A DNA stretch of 64,000 nt from Lichina pygmaea (lineage: Eukaryota; Ascomycota; Lichinomycetes; Lichinales; Lichinaceae). Position numbers and translations under genes: made by a program. The stretch's first letter is position 1, and every line of letters begins with the position of its first letter. Positions 12,246-21,733 of the stretch are shown here, piece by piece. The notes beneath the pieces were generated by a model. It saw nothing but the letters and a program-made list of their open reading frames with translations, ran no database searches and was not told the origin of the DNA. The stretch is taken from positions 4,588,001 to 4,652,000 of the forward strand of contig OY730169.1 of NCBI GenBank assembly GCA_963422465.1. Direction: 5' to 3'.

Positions 12246-13856
12246 ATGACGAATCCTTCTCCTTCGACGACCCCTGATCGCTCTCCGACGCTTCCGGCTG
12301 GACGAGTGCTCAGTCCGGAGACCCAGCGCCCACGGACTCCAGTCTCTGGAGAGATGGAAAACCCGAAAACTCCTCAGCGTCCGATAGTACCCGTATCAGC
12401 CGAGATCCAAGATAAGCAGAGGCAGAAGAAAGCCAAGAGACTTGCCGCCAAGGCAGATGCCTTGCAGTTCAAGGTGAAAAAGGTCCGGGCCCCAATCGCA
12501 TACGATCCGATGGACGTCCAAGATCCGCTGCCGACCAATATTCGTATGGAGGTCCCTGCCCTCCAGCAAAGCTTTTCTGCGTTCGTAGAAGAGAATCGCA
12601 AGCGGACTCGAGATGCGTCAGGTTCTTCAGTTGAGTCAGCCGTCATGAAGCTCACCAAGATACGCAAGTCTGGTGGAAACTCGGTCAAACAAGAGGCGGA
12701 ATATAACGAGCGAGTTAAACGACGCATCAATAAGCGCATACAACTGATCGAATTTCACCTCGACTGCCGTCAAAGCGAAGTCATCCATCTTAACCAGGCT
12801 CGTCAAGGCAGGGCTATGAGCAGTGTCCAGTATATAATGGCTATGGAGTCATTGGAGGGGCAGATATGCCATATCCGACGGGTGTTGATCATCCTCCACC
12901 AGCGCTCAAACATGCTTCGGGGCGAGGTCCTCGACTGCCATCGACAGCTGGAGCAGCTTCGCGATATCGACATGGCAATTGACCAGCTGATTAATAATCT
13001 TGTTCGGACATACACAATCGAGCCAGCAGGCATGACCTCGCATCCGGAAGCCAGATGTGGCGGAGACCGGGAGGGAATGCAGGAGCCCTTCAGGAAGTCG
13101 CTCGTCCAGTACTATAACACGAGAGAGCCCAATGATCCTCTTACGGGACCGAGCGAGGGCCACTGGTGCCCGATAAGCCATTGCTACCACAACAGGAAGA
13201 ACATGAGAGCAGCACATATTGTGCCTTTCGCAATCGGAGAGTTTAACTGTGCATACCTCTTTGGGAGAAGTGACAGTGATGGTGACAGACCTAACCACCT
13301 TTTCGATGTGAGGAACGGGCTCTTGATTCACGAAGATCTCGAGGAGGCTCTTGACCGTGTGCAGCTTGCGATTGTTCCTTGCGAGAGTGAGGAGGAAATC
13401 AGCGCTCGTAACCTCAAGGTGGTTGTTATGGACAAGAGCATTTTGAAGAAGCTGCGTCCGAAAGATGTCCCTTGGGCTCACCTTCAAGATCGACCTCTTC
13501 TTTTCCGGAACGAGAACAGGCCCCGACTTCAATATCTCTACTTTACCTTCCTCATGAACATCTTTCGCCGGAGAAGGTATGAATGCCACGGCTGGAAGAA
13601 TGACCTTTTCCAGTATGCGAAGGGGAAAGCATGGGGTTCACCGGAAGGATGGCTGCGAGGGTCAACGATGCGAACCTTGTGCCGAAGAGTCGGTCATGAA
13701 GCCGACCTGGAGGAGTTCCTAGGCACAGACGATCTTCCACTGACCACTGGGGATCAGGAGGAGGGCATGGATGAAAGATATGACAACTTGGCAAGCCAAC
13801 AGATCCAGGCTGCCGTGCACGATGAAGTCGAACCGCCTATCCCGAAACTCGCCTAG
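12246..13856 (+). CDS. HNH-domain protein (HNH_2-like), intronless
   Basis: Single-exon 536-aa ORF. N-terminal residues 1-60 are Pro/Ser/Thr-rich. Residues about 150-260 are charged and probably coiled-coil. A fungal HNH_2-type nuclease core follows: a Cys/His start WCPISHCYH (about 305), AAHIVPF with the core His, then HLFDVRNGLLIHED with the Asn and the distal His (about 350-360). The family is common in ascomycete genomes as multi-copy genes of unknown role; nuclease activity is expected from the fold but not shown here. The gene is intact, unlike the mobile DNA next to it, and converges on the NLR gene, whose stop codon is 144 bp away. A C-terminal block rich in Trp/Arg is unassigned. Confidence 0.75.
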   Translation: MTNPSPSTTPDRSPTLPAGRVLSPETQRPRTPVSGEMENPKTPQRPIVPVSAEIQDKQRQKKAKRLAAKADALQFKVKKVRAPIAYDPMDVQDPLPTNIRMEVPALQQSFSAFVEENRKRTRDASGSSVESAVMKLTKIRKSGGNSVKQEAEYNERVKRRINKRIQLIEFHLDCRQSEVIHLNQARQGRAMSSVQYIMAMESLEGQICHIRRVLIILHQRSNMLRGEVLDCHRQLEQLRDIDMAIDQLINNLVRTYTIEPAGMTSHPEARCGGDREGMQEPFRKSLVQYYNTREPNDPLTGPSEGHWCPISHCYHNRKNMRAAHIVPFAIGEFNCAYLFGRSDSDGDRPNHLFDVRNGLLIHEDLEEALDRVQLAIVPCESEEEISARNLKVVVMDKSILKKLRPKDVPWAHLQDRPLLFRNENRPRLQYLYFTFLMNIFRRRRYECHGWKNDLFQYAKGKAWGSPEGWLRGSTMRTLCRRVGHEADLEEFLGTDDLPLTTGDQEEGMDERYDNLASQQIQAAVHDEVEPPIPKLA

Positions 13857-13999
13857 AGCAGCTGTCAAGTCACCAACCGGTCAACGCTTGTGCCGAATAG
13901 TGCTATAACAGATCTTCCGACGGTGTCGTGTGAGGCCTCTGAGAATGTCTATTTTGTTTGTATGTCTGAGCGCTCAGGGCTTTGCACCTTCTCGCGAAG

Positions 14000-14640
14000 T
14001 TACAGAAGCTGCTGATACATCTTTTCAGCCGCCTCATGCTTGCCCTGCTTGCGGAGCACGTTCACAAGGTTTTCTATACTGTTCAGTGTGTGTGGGTGCT
14101 CAGAGCCAAGCACTTTCTTGCGGAGTGTCAGTGCTTCCTGGTGTATCTCTTCAGCCACTTCACACTTGTTCTGTTTGTCAAGTACCAATGCAAGATTATT
14201 CATGCTTTGTAGTATGTGTGGGTGCTCAGAGCCAAGCACTTTCTTGCGGAGTGTCAGTGCTTCCTGGTGTATCTCTTCAGCCACTTCACACTTGTTCTGT
14301 TTGTCAAGTACCAATGCAAGATTATTCATGCTTTGTAGTGTGTGTGGGTGCTCAGAGCCAAGCACTTTCTTGCGGAGTGTCAGTGCTTCCTGGTGTATCT
14401 CTTCAGCCACTTCACACTTGTTCTGTTTGTCAAGTACCAATGCAAGATTATTCATGCTGTTTAGTGTGTGTGGGTGCTCAGAGCCAAGCACTTTCTTGCG
14501 GAGTGTCAGTGCTTCCTGGTGTATCTCTTCAGCCACTTCACACTTGTTCTGTTTGTCAAGTACCAATGCAAGATTATTCATGCTGTTTAGTGTGTGTGGG
14601 TGCTCAGAGCCAAGCACTTTCTTGCAGAGTGTCAGTGCTT
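14000..14640 (-). repeat. Near-identical 126-bp TPR-coding tandem repeats, distal block
   Basis: Five TPR units of 42 residues, each about 126 bp apart and differing at only a few bases (for example CATGCTTTG versus CATGCTGTT). Each carries LGSEHP and NNLALVLDKQNKCEVAEE. The last unit is diverged and ends the protein. Confidence 0.9.
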
Positions 14641-14652
14641 CCTGGTGTATCT

Positions 14653-15212
14653 TGTTACGACCCATAGGATGGGAGCCACTCATTTATAGGCAATCAGGCC
14701 GCGGGCCAGGCAAGAGGACACTATGGAAGTCAAGTGACCAACCAACAAGGGGTCACGTGACTGTCGAGACACACACGGGAGTCTCGACGCAGCATGCATG
14801 AAGCATCAAGACAATCTCACCAGTCTCGACGCAGGATGCATGAAGCATCGAGACAATCTCACCAGTCTCGACGCAGGGTGCATAACATGGTGGGACCGTC
14901 GAGACAATCTCACCCGTCTCGACGTCGAGACTGTCGAGACAATCTTGATCGTCTCGACAGGCCAGCACTATATAGTCCGGTGATAGTTCCCTTATGGAAC
15001 GATCGTCTTCAACTCATGTTGTGATCCAGACAACTAGATCTACTTCAATACAATCCTTTTGTACGAAGCCATTGATCAGGTGTCACCACCACCACGTTCC
15101 ACCAAACCCCTTTGCGCTCCTTGACACTCCTCTCCTGCGAGAACCAACCCGCCTTCCGCATCTTGCCCTTAATCCTATACTTGGTTAGGACGGCACGGTA
15201 CAGACCGCAACA
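14653..15212 (+). mobile_element. Solo LTR, 560 bp, opposite orientation to the full element
   Basis: Starts TGTTACGACC and ends ACCGCAACA, the same terminal sequences as the chromovirus LTRs read on the minus strand. Flanked by TATCT on both sides (14648-14652 and 15213-15217). From about 14965 onward (CACTATATAG to the end) it is about 95 percent identical to the R-U5 part of the full element. Its U3 is unrelated and carries its own roughly 42-bp tandem repeats. It probably arose by LTR-LTR recombination. Confidence 0.92.
14780..14945 (+). repeat. Tandem repeats in U3 of the solo LTR
   Basis: Two to three copies of a unit containing GTCTCGACGCAGGATGCATG followed by AAGCATCGAGACAATCTCACC. 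They are rich in GTCTCGA/TCGAGAC inverted motifs, which form potential hairpins. Confidence 0.8.
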
Positions 15213-15299
15213 TATCTCTTCAACCACTTCACACTTGTTCTGTTTGTCAAGTACCAATGCAAGATTATTCATGCTGTTTAGTGTGTCTGGGTGCTCAGA

Positions 15300-15843
15300 T
15301 GTTGCGGTCCGTACCGTACTGTCCTATCCGAGTATAGGATTAGGGCGAGAGGTGGAAGGCGGGTTGGTTCTCGCAGGAGAGGAGTGTCAAGGAGCGCGAA
15401 GGGGTTTGGTGGAACGTGGTGGTGGTGACACCTGATCAACGGCTTCGTACAAAAGGATTGTATTGAAGTAGATCTAGTTGTCTGGATCACAACATGAGTT
15501 GAAGACGATCGTTCCATAGGGGAACTATCGCCAGACTATATAGTGCCCAGTTCGTGAGCAGAGTGAGCTCTGCTCACTTTGCTCACTTTTCATGCACGCT
15601 GCAGTGAGCTGGGTGAGCTCTGCTCACTTTGCTCACTTTTCATGCACGCTGCGGCGAGCTGGGTGAGCTCTGCTCACTTTGCTCACTTGTTCGTGCATAT
15701 GCATGCTGCGGCGAGCACCCCCTGGTTTGTCTCGCCGGTCACGTGACCGGTTCCCGTGTCACGCTGTCTGGTACTTCTGTCCAGTATCCTGTCTGCTGCT
15801 TTCTGTGAGTATATAAAAACTGTGTTCCTCCTGGGTCGTAACA
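15300..15843 (-). repeat. Chromovirus 3' LTR (left copy)
   Basis: 544 bp. Compared with the right copy it carries T or A at about five positions where the right copy has C or G (around 15320, 15353, 15533, 15780 and 15816). The U3 holds three copies of a 50-bp repeat starting at 15565, 15615 and 15665. Confidence 0.95.
15810..15817 (+). promoter_or_regulatory. Antisense TATA box in the LTR U3
   Basis: TATATAAA on the plus strand, about 70 bp upstream of the antisense ORF ATG at 15887 and inside the end of the left LTR. Together with the sense TATATAG in the same LTR this suggests bidirectional LTR promoter activity. Confidence 0.5.
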
Positions 15844-15861
15844 CTATCCTCCTCTCCATCT
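15844..15861 (-). promoter_or_regulatory. Polypurine tract adjoining the 3' LTR
   Basis: Element-sense sequence AGATGGAGAGGAGGATAG lies immediately before the 3' LTR, where plus-strand priming by a polypurine tract is expected. Confidence 0.8.
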
Positions 15862-15886
15862 TTCATCATCTTGATGAAATCTGGTC

Positions 15887-16387
15887 ATGCCTCCAAAGTC
15901 ACGTGCGACTGTTAGCCGAACTCAGCTGGCTGCTCAAATCCGTGATCGGGGTTTTGTTTCGCATACACCCTGCGACTTTTGTGTTCTCCGTGGTCGTCCG
16001 TGCTTCCAGATGCCGGGAGAAGACGATAAGTTGAAATGTGCTGCGTGCACTCAGCGTGGAAGGTCTTGTGTCTCTGTGTCCTGGGAATCTTTGAACATGT
16101 CCCGGGACAACCTCTGTGAGGATGTTGCCGCTGACGAGGCAACACGTGATGCACTCTTTGAACAACTTGCCACAGTGTAGGCTCGTCTGTCTCGGAAGTG
16201 AAAGGTGTTGGAGGGTGCCGAGGCCCGTGCGAGGCAGAAGCTTCAGTGCTTGGTGAAAGAGATGGAGTCGGATGGCGAGGATTTGACTTGATCGGTCATT
16301 GACACGTCCCTCCTGCAGGCCGAGCTGTTCGGTCCTGCTCCTGCCGAAACTGTCGCAGAAGAAGCCGGCAGTTCGCGAGGTTCTTGA
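15887..16387 (+). pseudogene. Antisense ORF in the chromovirus: Zn2Cys6-like protein, three stops
   Basis: Plus-strand ORF from MPPKSRATVSR, opposite to gag-pol. Open to 16180; the frame then continues through TAG (16178), TGA (16199) and TGA (16289) to a final TGA at 16385-16387, about 167 codons. All three stops are C-to-T type changes from CAG/CGA. Cys spacing CX2CX6CX11CX2CX6C (CDFCVLRGRPC then CAACTQRGRSC) fits the fungal Zn2Cys6 binuclear-cluster pattern. Similar small Cys-rich ORFs are frequent in ascomycete genomes. It overlaps the chromodomain end of pol by about 90 nt and has a TATATAAA at 15810 in the LTR, about 70 bp upstream. Function unknown; DNA binding or element regulation is inference. 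Confidence 0.65.
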
Positions 16388-19300
16388 GTGGTTCCCAGGT
16401 ATTCTCCGAGTCTGGGTATCCTTTCCACTTGACAAGGTATTGCTGACCTTTTCTAGCCAGGATCTGTTCAACCTCAAACTCTTGTTCTTCTTCGGGTTGG
16501 TGATGAAATGTTTCCTGCAAGGGTGTGCTCTGGTCGGCTGGTTCAATCATTGATATATGAAAGTTTGGATGGACTCTGGCATCCCTTGGTAGTCGCAGTC
16601 TGACGTTGACTGGTCCAGTTTTTTCTTCGACTGAAAATAGTCTGACCTTGACATGGTCTAGTTTCTTTGTTCTTGGTTTCTTTGTTCTCCAATTTCTTGT
16701 GAGGAGGTAGACTTTATCCCCCTTCTTTAGCTGAGGTGCCATTTTCGATTTCTTGTCCATTTGACGTTGCATTTTTTCTGAGGTTTCTTGAAGGTAGTGC
16801 CTCATCATCGTGTGCGTTTGTCGTAGGAGCTTGTCGTGTTGGAGTGCTTTCTCCGCATTTGGTGAAGCTCTGCTTGGCATCCCGATGTTCGCATGTCATC
16901 CAAAATTGGCAAAAAATGGTGATTCCTTTGTTGAGTCTGATCTGTGCTGGTTGATTGCCAGCTGTGCCACCGGTAATAACTGTACCCAATTACTGTAGGT
17001 CTTGTTGATGTAATGCCGTAAGTAAGTCTCCAGGACTTGGTTTGCTCGCTCCGTCTGGCTGTTGGTTTGTGGGTGATAGGCTGTAGACATTTTGGGTTTT
17101 GTACCCATGGCTGCACTGATTGTCTTCCAGTAGTTGGATGTGAAGAGTTTGTCTCTGTCTGTAATGATTGTGATCGGAACTCCGTGGTCTCTGACCAATC
17201 TGTCCAGTAAGAGGTGTCCCAACTGTTCTGCTGTGTGGGTCTCCTTGAATGGTACCGCTATTAGATATTTTGTGAATCTGTCCACTATTACCATAATCAA
17301 GTCGTAGGTGATTCCTGTGACTGGGTCTTTAGACTTGGGTAGCTTTGTGATGAAGTCCATTGACACGTCTTCCCACAGGCCTCTCGGTATTGTGTTCGGG
17401 TGTCCTTCTCCGTATGGCTTATGTCTTCCATGTTTGTTTTTCTGGCATAGTAGACACTTGCTGATGTAGTTTGTGACATGTTGTCAGAGGTTAATAACAT
17501 TGTTCCCTGCCTGTTGGATAAGGTCTGTGGTCTTGGAGATTCCTGGGTGACCATGTGCTGGATTATCATGGTAGTTCCTTATTAGTTCTTCAGTGTCTTC
17601 TGCCGTGAGCTTGTTGATCTGTGGTTGAGGCACCAGGTTTCCTTGCTGGTCCTGCTGTAAGATCATTCCTTGGCGTTCATCATCTTCCATGTGGTCTTTT
17701 TGTCGGCTTAGTGCGTCTGCTCTCCCATTGTCTCGTCCAGGGGTGTACACGATCTTGAACTTGTGTTACCCTAGGAGTTCAGCCCATCTGACTTGCCGTC
17801 TGTTCAGCTTCTTGGTTGTCGTGAATGTTGTCAGATTCTTGTGGTCTGTGAGAATGGTGAGTTCAGAACTGCTTTCCGCGTACACTCTCCAGTGTTCGAG
17901 TGCGTTGACGACTACCAGTAGCTCTTTATCGTGGATATCATAGTTTTGTTCCGCTTGTGTTATTTTTCGTGAGTAGTAGGCAACTGGGTGCCACTTGCCG
18001 TCTGCCTGTTGGCATAGACATGCTCCCACTGCCTGATCTGAAGCGTCCGTCTTGATTCGTGTCGGTTGGCCTGTCTTGAAGTTGAGGAGAACTGGTTCCT
18101 TGGCGCAAGTGTCCTTGAGCTGTTGGAATACTTTTTGTTGTCTCTCCGTCCACCGGTACTCCACGTCCTTCTTCGTGAGTTCTGTCAGTGGTGTTGCCAT
18201 CTGTGAGTAGTTCTTGATGAACTGTCGGTTGAAGTTGGCAAATCCCAGGAAGGCTTGTACTTCCTTAACTGATGTCAGTGTTGGCCATTGCTGAATCGCT
18301 TTGATTTTCTCAGGGTCAATCTTGATCCCTTCAATCCCTATGATGTATCTGAGGAATTCAACTTCCGGTTTGTTGAACTCGCATTTCTTCGGGTTGAGCT
18401 TGAGCCCTGCCTCTTGTAGGCATCGTAGAACATCCTTCACATGTTTGGTATGTTCCTGTTGCGTGTTCGAGTAGACAAGAATGTCGTCCAGGTAGGCGAT
18501 AGCTGTTTGGTCCAGGTGTGCTCTGATGACGTTGTTGATCAATGCTTGACATGTTGCTGGTGCGTTTGTGAGTCCGAATAGCATAACCAGATACTCGTAG
18601 TGTCCGTATCGGGTTCTGAAGGCTGTCTTCCATTCTTCTCCTTCTTTCATGCGTATCAGGTTGTATGCTCCTTTCAAGTCCAGCTTGGTAAAGATTGTAG
18701 CTTGGCTGATCCTGTCTCGCAATTCGTTCGCATTTGGCAACAGATATCAGTTCTTGATGGTAATGTCGTTGAGTTTCCTGTAATCCACACAAAGTCGAAG
18801 ACTTCCGTCTTTCTTTGGTGCAAATAGTATCGGGTATCCTGCTGGTGATTGAGATTCTCGAATGAAACCCTTTTTCAGGTTTTCCTCCAGGTACTCGCGA
18901 AGTACTTGGAGCTCTTTCTCTGATAACTGGTAAATTGGTCCAAATCCTGGCTCTGTCCCTGGTTGCAACTTGATCTCATGATCCCAAGGTTGGTGCTTAG
19001 GCAACGCTGCTGTCGTTGTCTCTTCCTGAAAGAGGTTATCATACCCAGGTCAGTACTCTTCAGGGATCTCCAGAGGGTTAACAACTTCCTCTCTCTTCAT
19101 CTCTGACTGTTTGGCCACCTGGTTCCGGGGTGTGCCTGTCGAGGCAGACCTCTTCTTTTGAGAGTTGTCCTTTCTGTCGGTGAGGTTCCACTGAGGACTC
19201 CTTCCCTCATCTGTCCACGCCTTCTGCGGCTGGTAACAGGTCTGAGCTGCGTTGTTAGTGCAGTTCCTAAACGTGAGTACTCCTGTTCTCCAGTTAACAA

Positions 19301-19672
19301 CTGGGTTGTGCTTCTTTAGCCAAGGCATCCCCAAATAGATATCCTGAGTGGCCAACTCAACAATATCAAGGTGGATCCTTTCAGCATGGTGTCCGGTAAC
19401 CATTTCCATTGGCTGCGTCTCATGGCAGACTAGCTCTGTCTGTCCATTTGCCATCGCGAGCTGATAGGGCTGCTGCTTGCGTCTCCTTCCAGTGCCGAGG
19501 GTATCGTAAAGTTGTCTCAAGATGTAGTTTCCACTGGCTCCAGAGTCAACAAGTGCGTATGTCTGTACTGGCGTGTTGGCATGTAGTGACACAGGCAATC
19601 GCAGGTGCTTTGCGTTGCTAGGGGTCATGTTGTTGAGCTCCCGATGTCGCCCCTTGACAAGGGAGTTCAGTC
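16296..19672 (-). pseudogene. Chromovirus pol: protease, RT, RNase H, integrase, chromodomain
   Basis: One -1 frame with five stops (19050, 18747, 17766, 17484, 16896) and no net frameshift. Protease VDSGASG (about 19540). RT: FTKLDLKGAYN, FGLTNAP and catalytic YLDDILV (about 18490). RNase H: KTDASDQAVG and TDHKNL. Integrase: HX3H zinc region near HGHPGISKT, then CLLCQKNKH, core DFITKLP, and YHPQTNSQTE. C-terminal chromodomain [18 protein letters not shown] (about 16390). Stops look like C-to-T changes: ITIKN-stop-YLLP corresponds to a conserved NRYPLP, and LLG-stop-HKF to GQHKF. Some conserved prolines are leucine (MLFGL). The product is therefore inactive unless suppressed. Confidence 0.92.
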
Positions 19673-21166
19673 TTTTCCCGATCGAAGTGTCTTACCACTG
19701 ACTGGGCAATGGGTCCAGCCATTCCCATCAGTTCTGAGGAATCCGTTCATGAATTTGTCTTGCTGATGCTTGTCACATCCAGGCTTGAGGCAGTACTGCC
19801 AATTGTCGACGTAGCAGTTGTAGTTGTTGCCTTGCTGTAGGAACATGAGGCGTTCGTGCCAATCATGTGTGTGCCCGGGGAATGCGGTGTGTTGGCGTTT
19901 GTCCCAAAGATGGATCTCACACGCATCCTTCTCGCAATTGACCCAATGCTTGTGGCAGGTGGCGTGGTAGAGTGAATGTCCTCCGTACCTTCGTAGTTGT
20001 TCGTGGTAGGTGCAGTAGTGCCTCGTGCAAAACCTCCACTGTAGTTCGCCGTGCCGTAGATTTCGTGGGTCCATGCTGTAAGCATAGCTTCCTCGTGGTA
20101 TTTCTTCTTTGATAGACGCGGGTTCATCTCGGTCCCCATCAGAGGTGGTTAAGGGCTCCTGTCCCTTGTCCTGACCTGTTAGTTCTGGTAGGTCCTTGCC
20201 TCCTGATGTTACCAGTTGGTGGGCTGCTTCCAATGTCTGATCGTAGTTGTCCCATTGTTCGAGGGATAGCTGAGCCTCTTCTGGTGGGTCCTCTGGCTCG
20301 ATGACATTCCAGTCTCCGTCGAGCGTATTAAGTTGCTGTCAGTGCACCTTGTTCTTTGAACGACAGTCTTTCGCCATGTGGCCTAGCTTGCCACAGGCAT
20401 AGCACTTCAGTGCTTTCCCCTTTTTGTTGTTCCTTCCCTTCGTGAACCTTCCCTTGTGGTGGACTGCATCCAGTTCCATGGGTGCATAGCCATATAGATC
20501 ATGTGGCGGTGCCTTGTTAGGCGGCTTGTAGTGGTTGCTCACATGCCATGCGGGGTGGCTGTATCCTCCGTCGTGGCGCTTCTCCATCGCTCGCTCGAAT
20601 AGCTTGTCATCGATGTCGATTGCTTGTGCGATGAGTTCATCCAGTGTGTCAACTGCTCGTCCGTCGAAGGTGATCTCATCCTTCACGTTTTCCTTGAGTC
20701 CACGTCGGTACATGACCATCAGGGCGTCGTCGTCCCAGTCGGTCAGTACTGAATATTGTTTGAACTGCGTGGTGTACTCTGCGGCTGAGCGTCGTTGTTT
20801 GATGTGCTGGATCATTCGTATAGCCACTTTGTCTTCGTTAGATAGTCCAAGGATCCTTTTGATCTTGTCCTTGAATTGTGTCCATTTCATCATCCATTCT
20901 GTTGTGCCGTCGTGGTCTCCGTTTCCTGAGAGGTGTTTGTTGACGTAGGGCTTGATCCATCGATAAGCATTGCCTCTCATGTAAGTGGTTGCGAAGAGGG
21001 GCCACTTCTCCTTAGGCAGCTTTGTCTCTGGTTGGAATTGAAAGTAGACTTGGAGTTGCATGAGCCAGTCGTCAACCTTGTTTCTTTCGCCGTAGAACAG
21101 GTCTGGCTTGGCGACGCTAATCTTTCCATCTGGGAAGTTGGGGTTGGTTGCTCCTGAGGTACTCAT
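19667..21166 (-). pseudogene. Chromovirus gag with zinc knuckle and extra Cys/His domain
   Basis: ATG at 21166, only a few bases after the PBS. Gag core (residues 1-275) ends with a CX2CX4HX4C knuckle (CYACGKLGHMAKDC, about 256-269) and an in-frame TGA at 20339-20341. The same frame then stays open to 19667. This second part has many Cys/His (for example CTRHYCTYH and CLKPGCDKH), possibly another metal-binding domain found between gag and protease in related fungal elements. The TGA sits in a CAC-TGA-CAG context that could derive from CGA; a programmed leaky stop is less likely given the other nonsense changes. Confidence 0.85.
19673..19679 (-). promoter_or_regulatory. Putative -1 ribosomal frameshift site GGGAAAA
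   Basis: In gag phase the codons read TCG-GGA-AAA-GAC-TGA, so GGGAAAA fits the X-XXY-YYZ slippery pattern one codon before the gag stop. The protease/RT frame is exactly -1 relative to gag and is open across this point to the DSGA protease. No pseudoknot was modelled. Confidence 0.6.
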
Positions 21167-21174
21167 CCTTGAGG

Positions 21175-21182
21175 GTCTTCAA
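21175..21182 (-). promoter_or_regulatory. Putative self-priming primer-binding site
   Basis: Two nucleotides inside the 5' LTR the element reads TTGAAGAC, complementary to GTCTTCAA at 21384-21391 in the same LTR, which lies about 30 bp downstream of the TATA box. This matches the Tf1/sushi mechanism, in which the 5' end of the mRNA folds back to prime cDNA synthesis. I see no tRNA-like PBS. Confidence 0.6.
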
Positions 21183-21184
21183 AG

Positions 21185-21728
21185 TGTTGCGGTCCGTACC
21201 GTACCGTCCTATCCGAGTATAGGATTAGGGCGAGAGGCGGAAGGCGGGTTGGTTCTCGCAGGAGAGGAGTGTCAAGGAGCGCGAAGGGGTTTGGTGGAAC
21301 GTGGTGGTGGTGACACCTGATCAACGGCTTCGTACAAAAGGATTGTATTGAAGTAGATCTAGTTGTCTGGATCACAACATGAGTTGAAGACGATCGTTCC
21401 ATAGGGGAACTATCGCCGGACTATATAGTGCCCAGTTCGTGAGCAGAGTGAGCTCTGCTCACTTTGCTCACTTTTCATGCACGCTGCAGTGAGCTGGGTG
21501 AGCTCTGCTCACTTTGCTCACTTTTCATGCACGCTGCGGCGAGCTGGGTGAGCTCTGCTCACTTTGCTCACTTGTTCGTGCATATGCATGCTGCGGCGAG
21601 CACCCCCTGGTTTGTCTCGCCGGTCACGTGACCGGTTCCCGTGTCACGCTGTCTGGTACTTCCGTCCAGTATCCTGTCTGCTGCTTTCTGTGAGTATATA
21701 AAGACTGTGTTCCTCCTGGGTCGTAACA
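21185..21728 (-). repeat. Chromovirus 5' LTR (right copy)
   Basis: 544 bp. Sense-strand TATA box at 21421-21428 (TATATAG) lies about 30 bp upstream of the inferred transcript start near 21391. The U3 carries exact 50-bp tandem repeats at 21450, 21500 and 21550 containing GAGCTCTGCTCACTTTGCTC, and the palindrome GGTCACGTGACC. Confidence 0.95.
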
Positions 21729-21733
21729 TCAGA

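Larger units (their letters stand above)
15300..21728 (-). mobile_element. Ty3/gypsy chromovirus (Tf1/sushi type), complete but mutated
   Basis: 6,429-bp element with two 544-bp LTRs and TSD TCAGA (15295-15299 and 21729-21733), transcribed on the minus strand. Order in element direction: LTR, self-priming-type PBS, gag with zinc knuckle, extra Cys/His-rich domain, protease, reverse transcriptase, RNase H, integrase, chromodomain, an antisense ORF, polypurine tract, LTR. A chromodomain after integrase defines chromoviruses. The LTRs differ at about five sites, all transitions, so the insertion is fairly young, but gag-pol carries six in-frame stops and cannot be active as it stands. It sits inside a TPR codon run of the NLR gene. 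Confidence 0.95.

Noticed and set aside
13982-14801. Plus-strand ORFs of Cys/Ser-rich repeats across the TPR block
   Set aside because: They are mirror reads of the minus-strand TPR repeats; the repeat period gives open frames on both strands.
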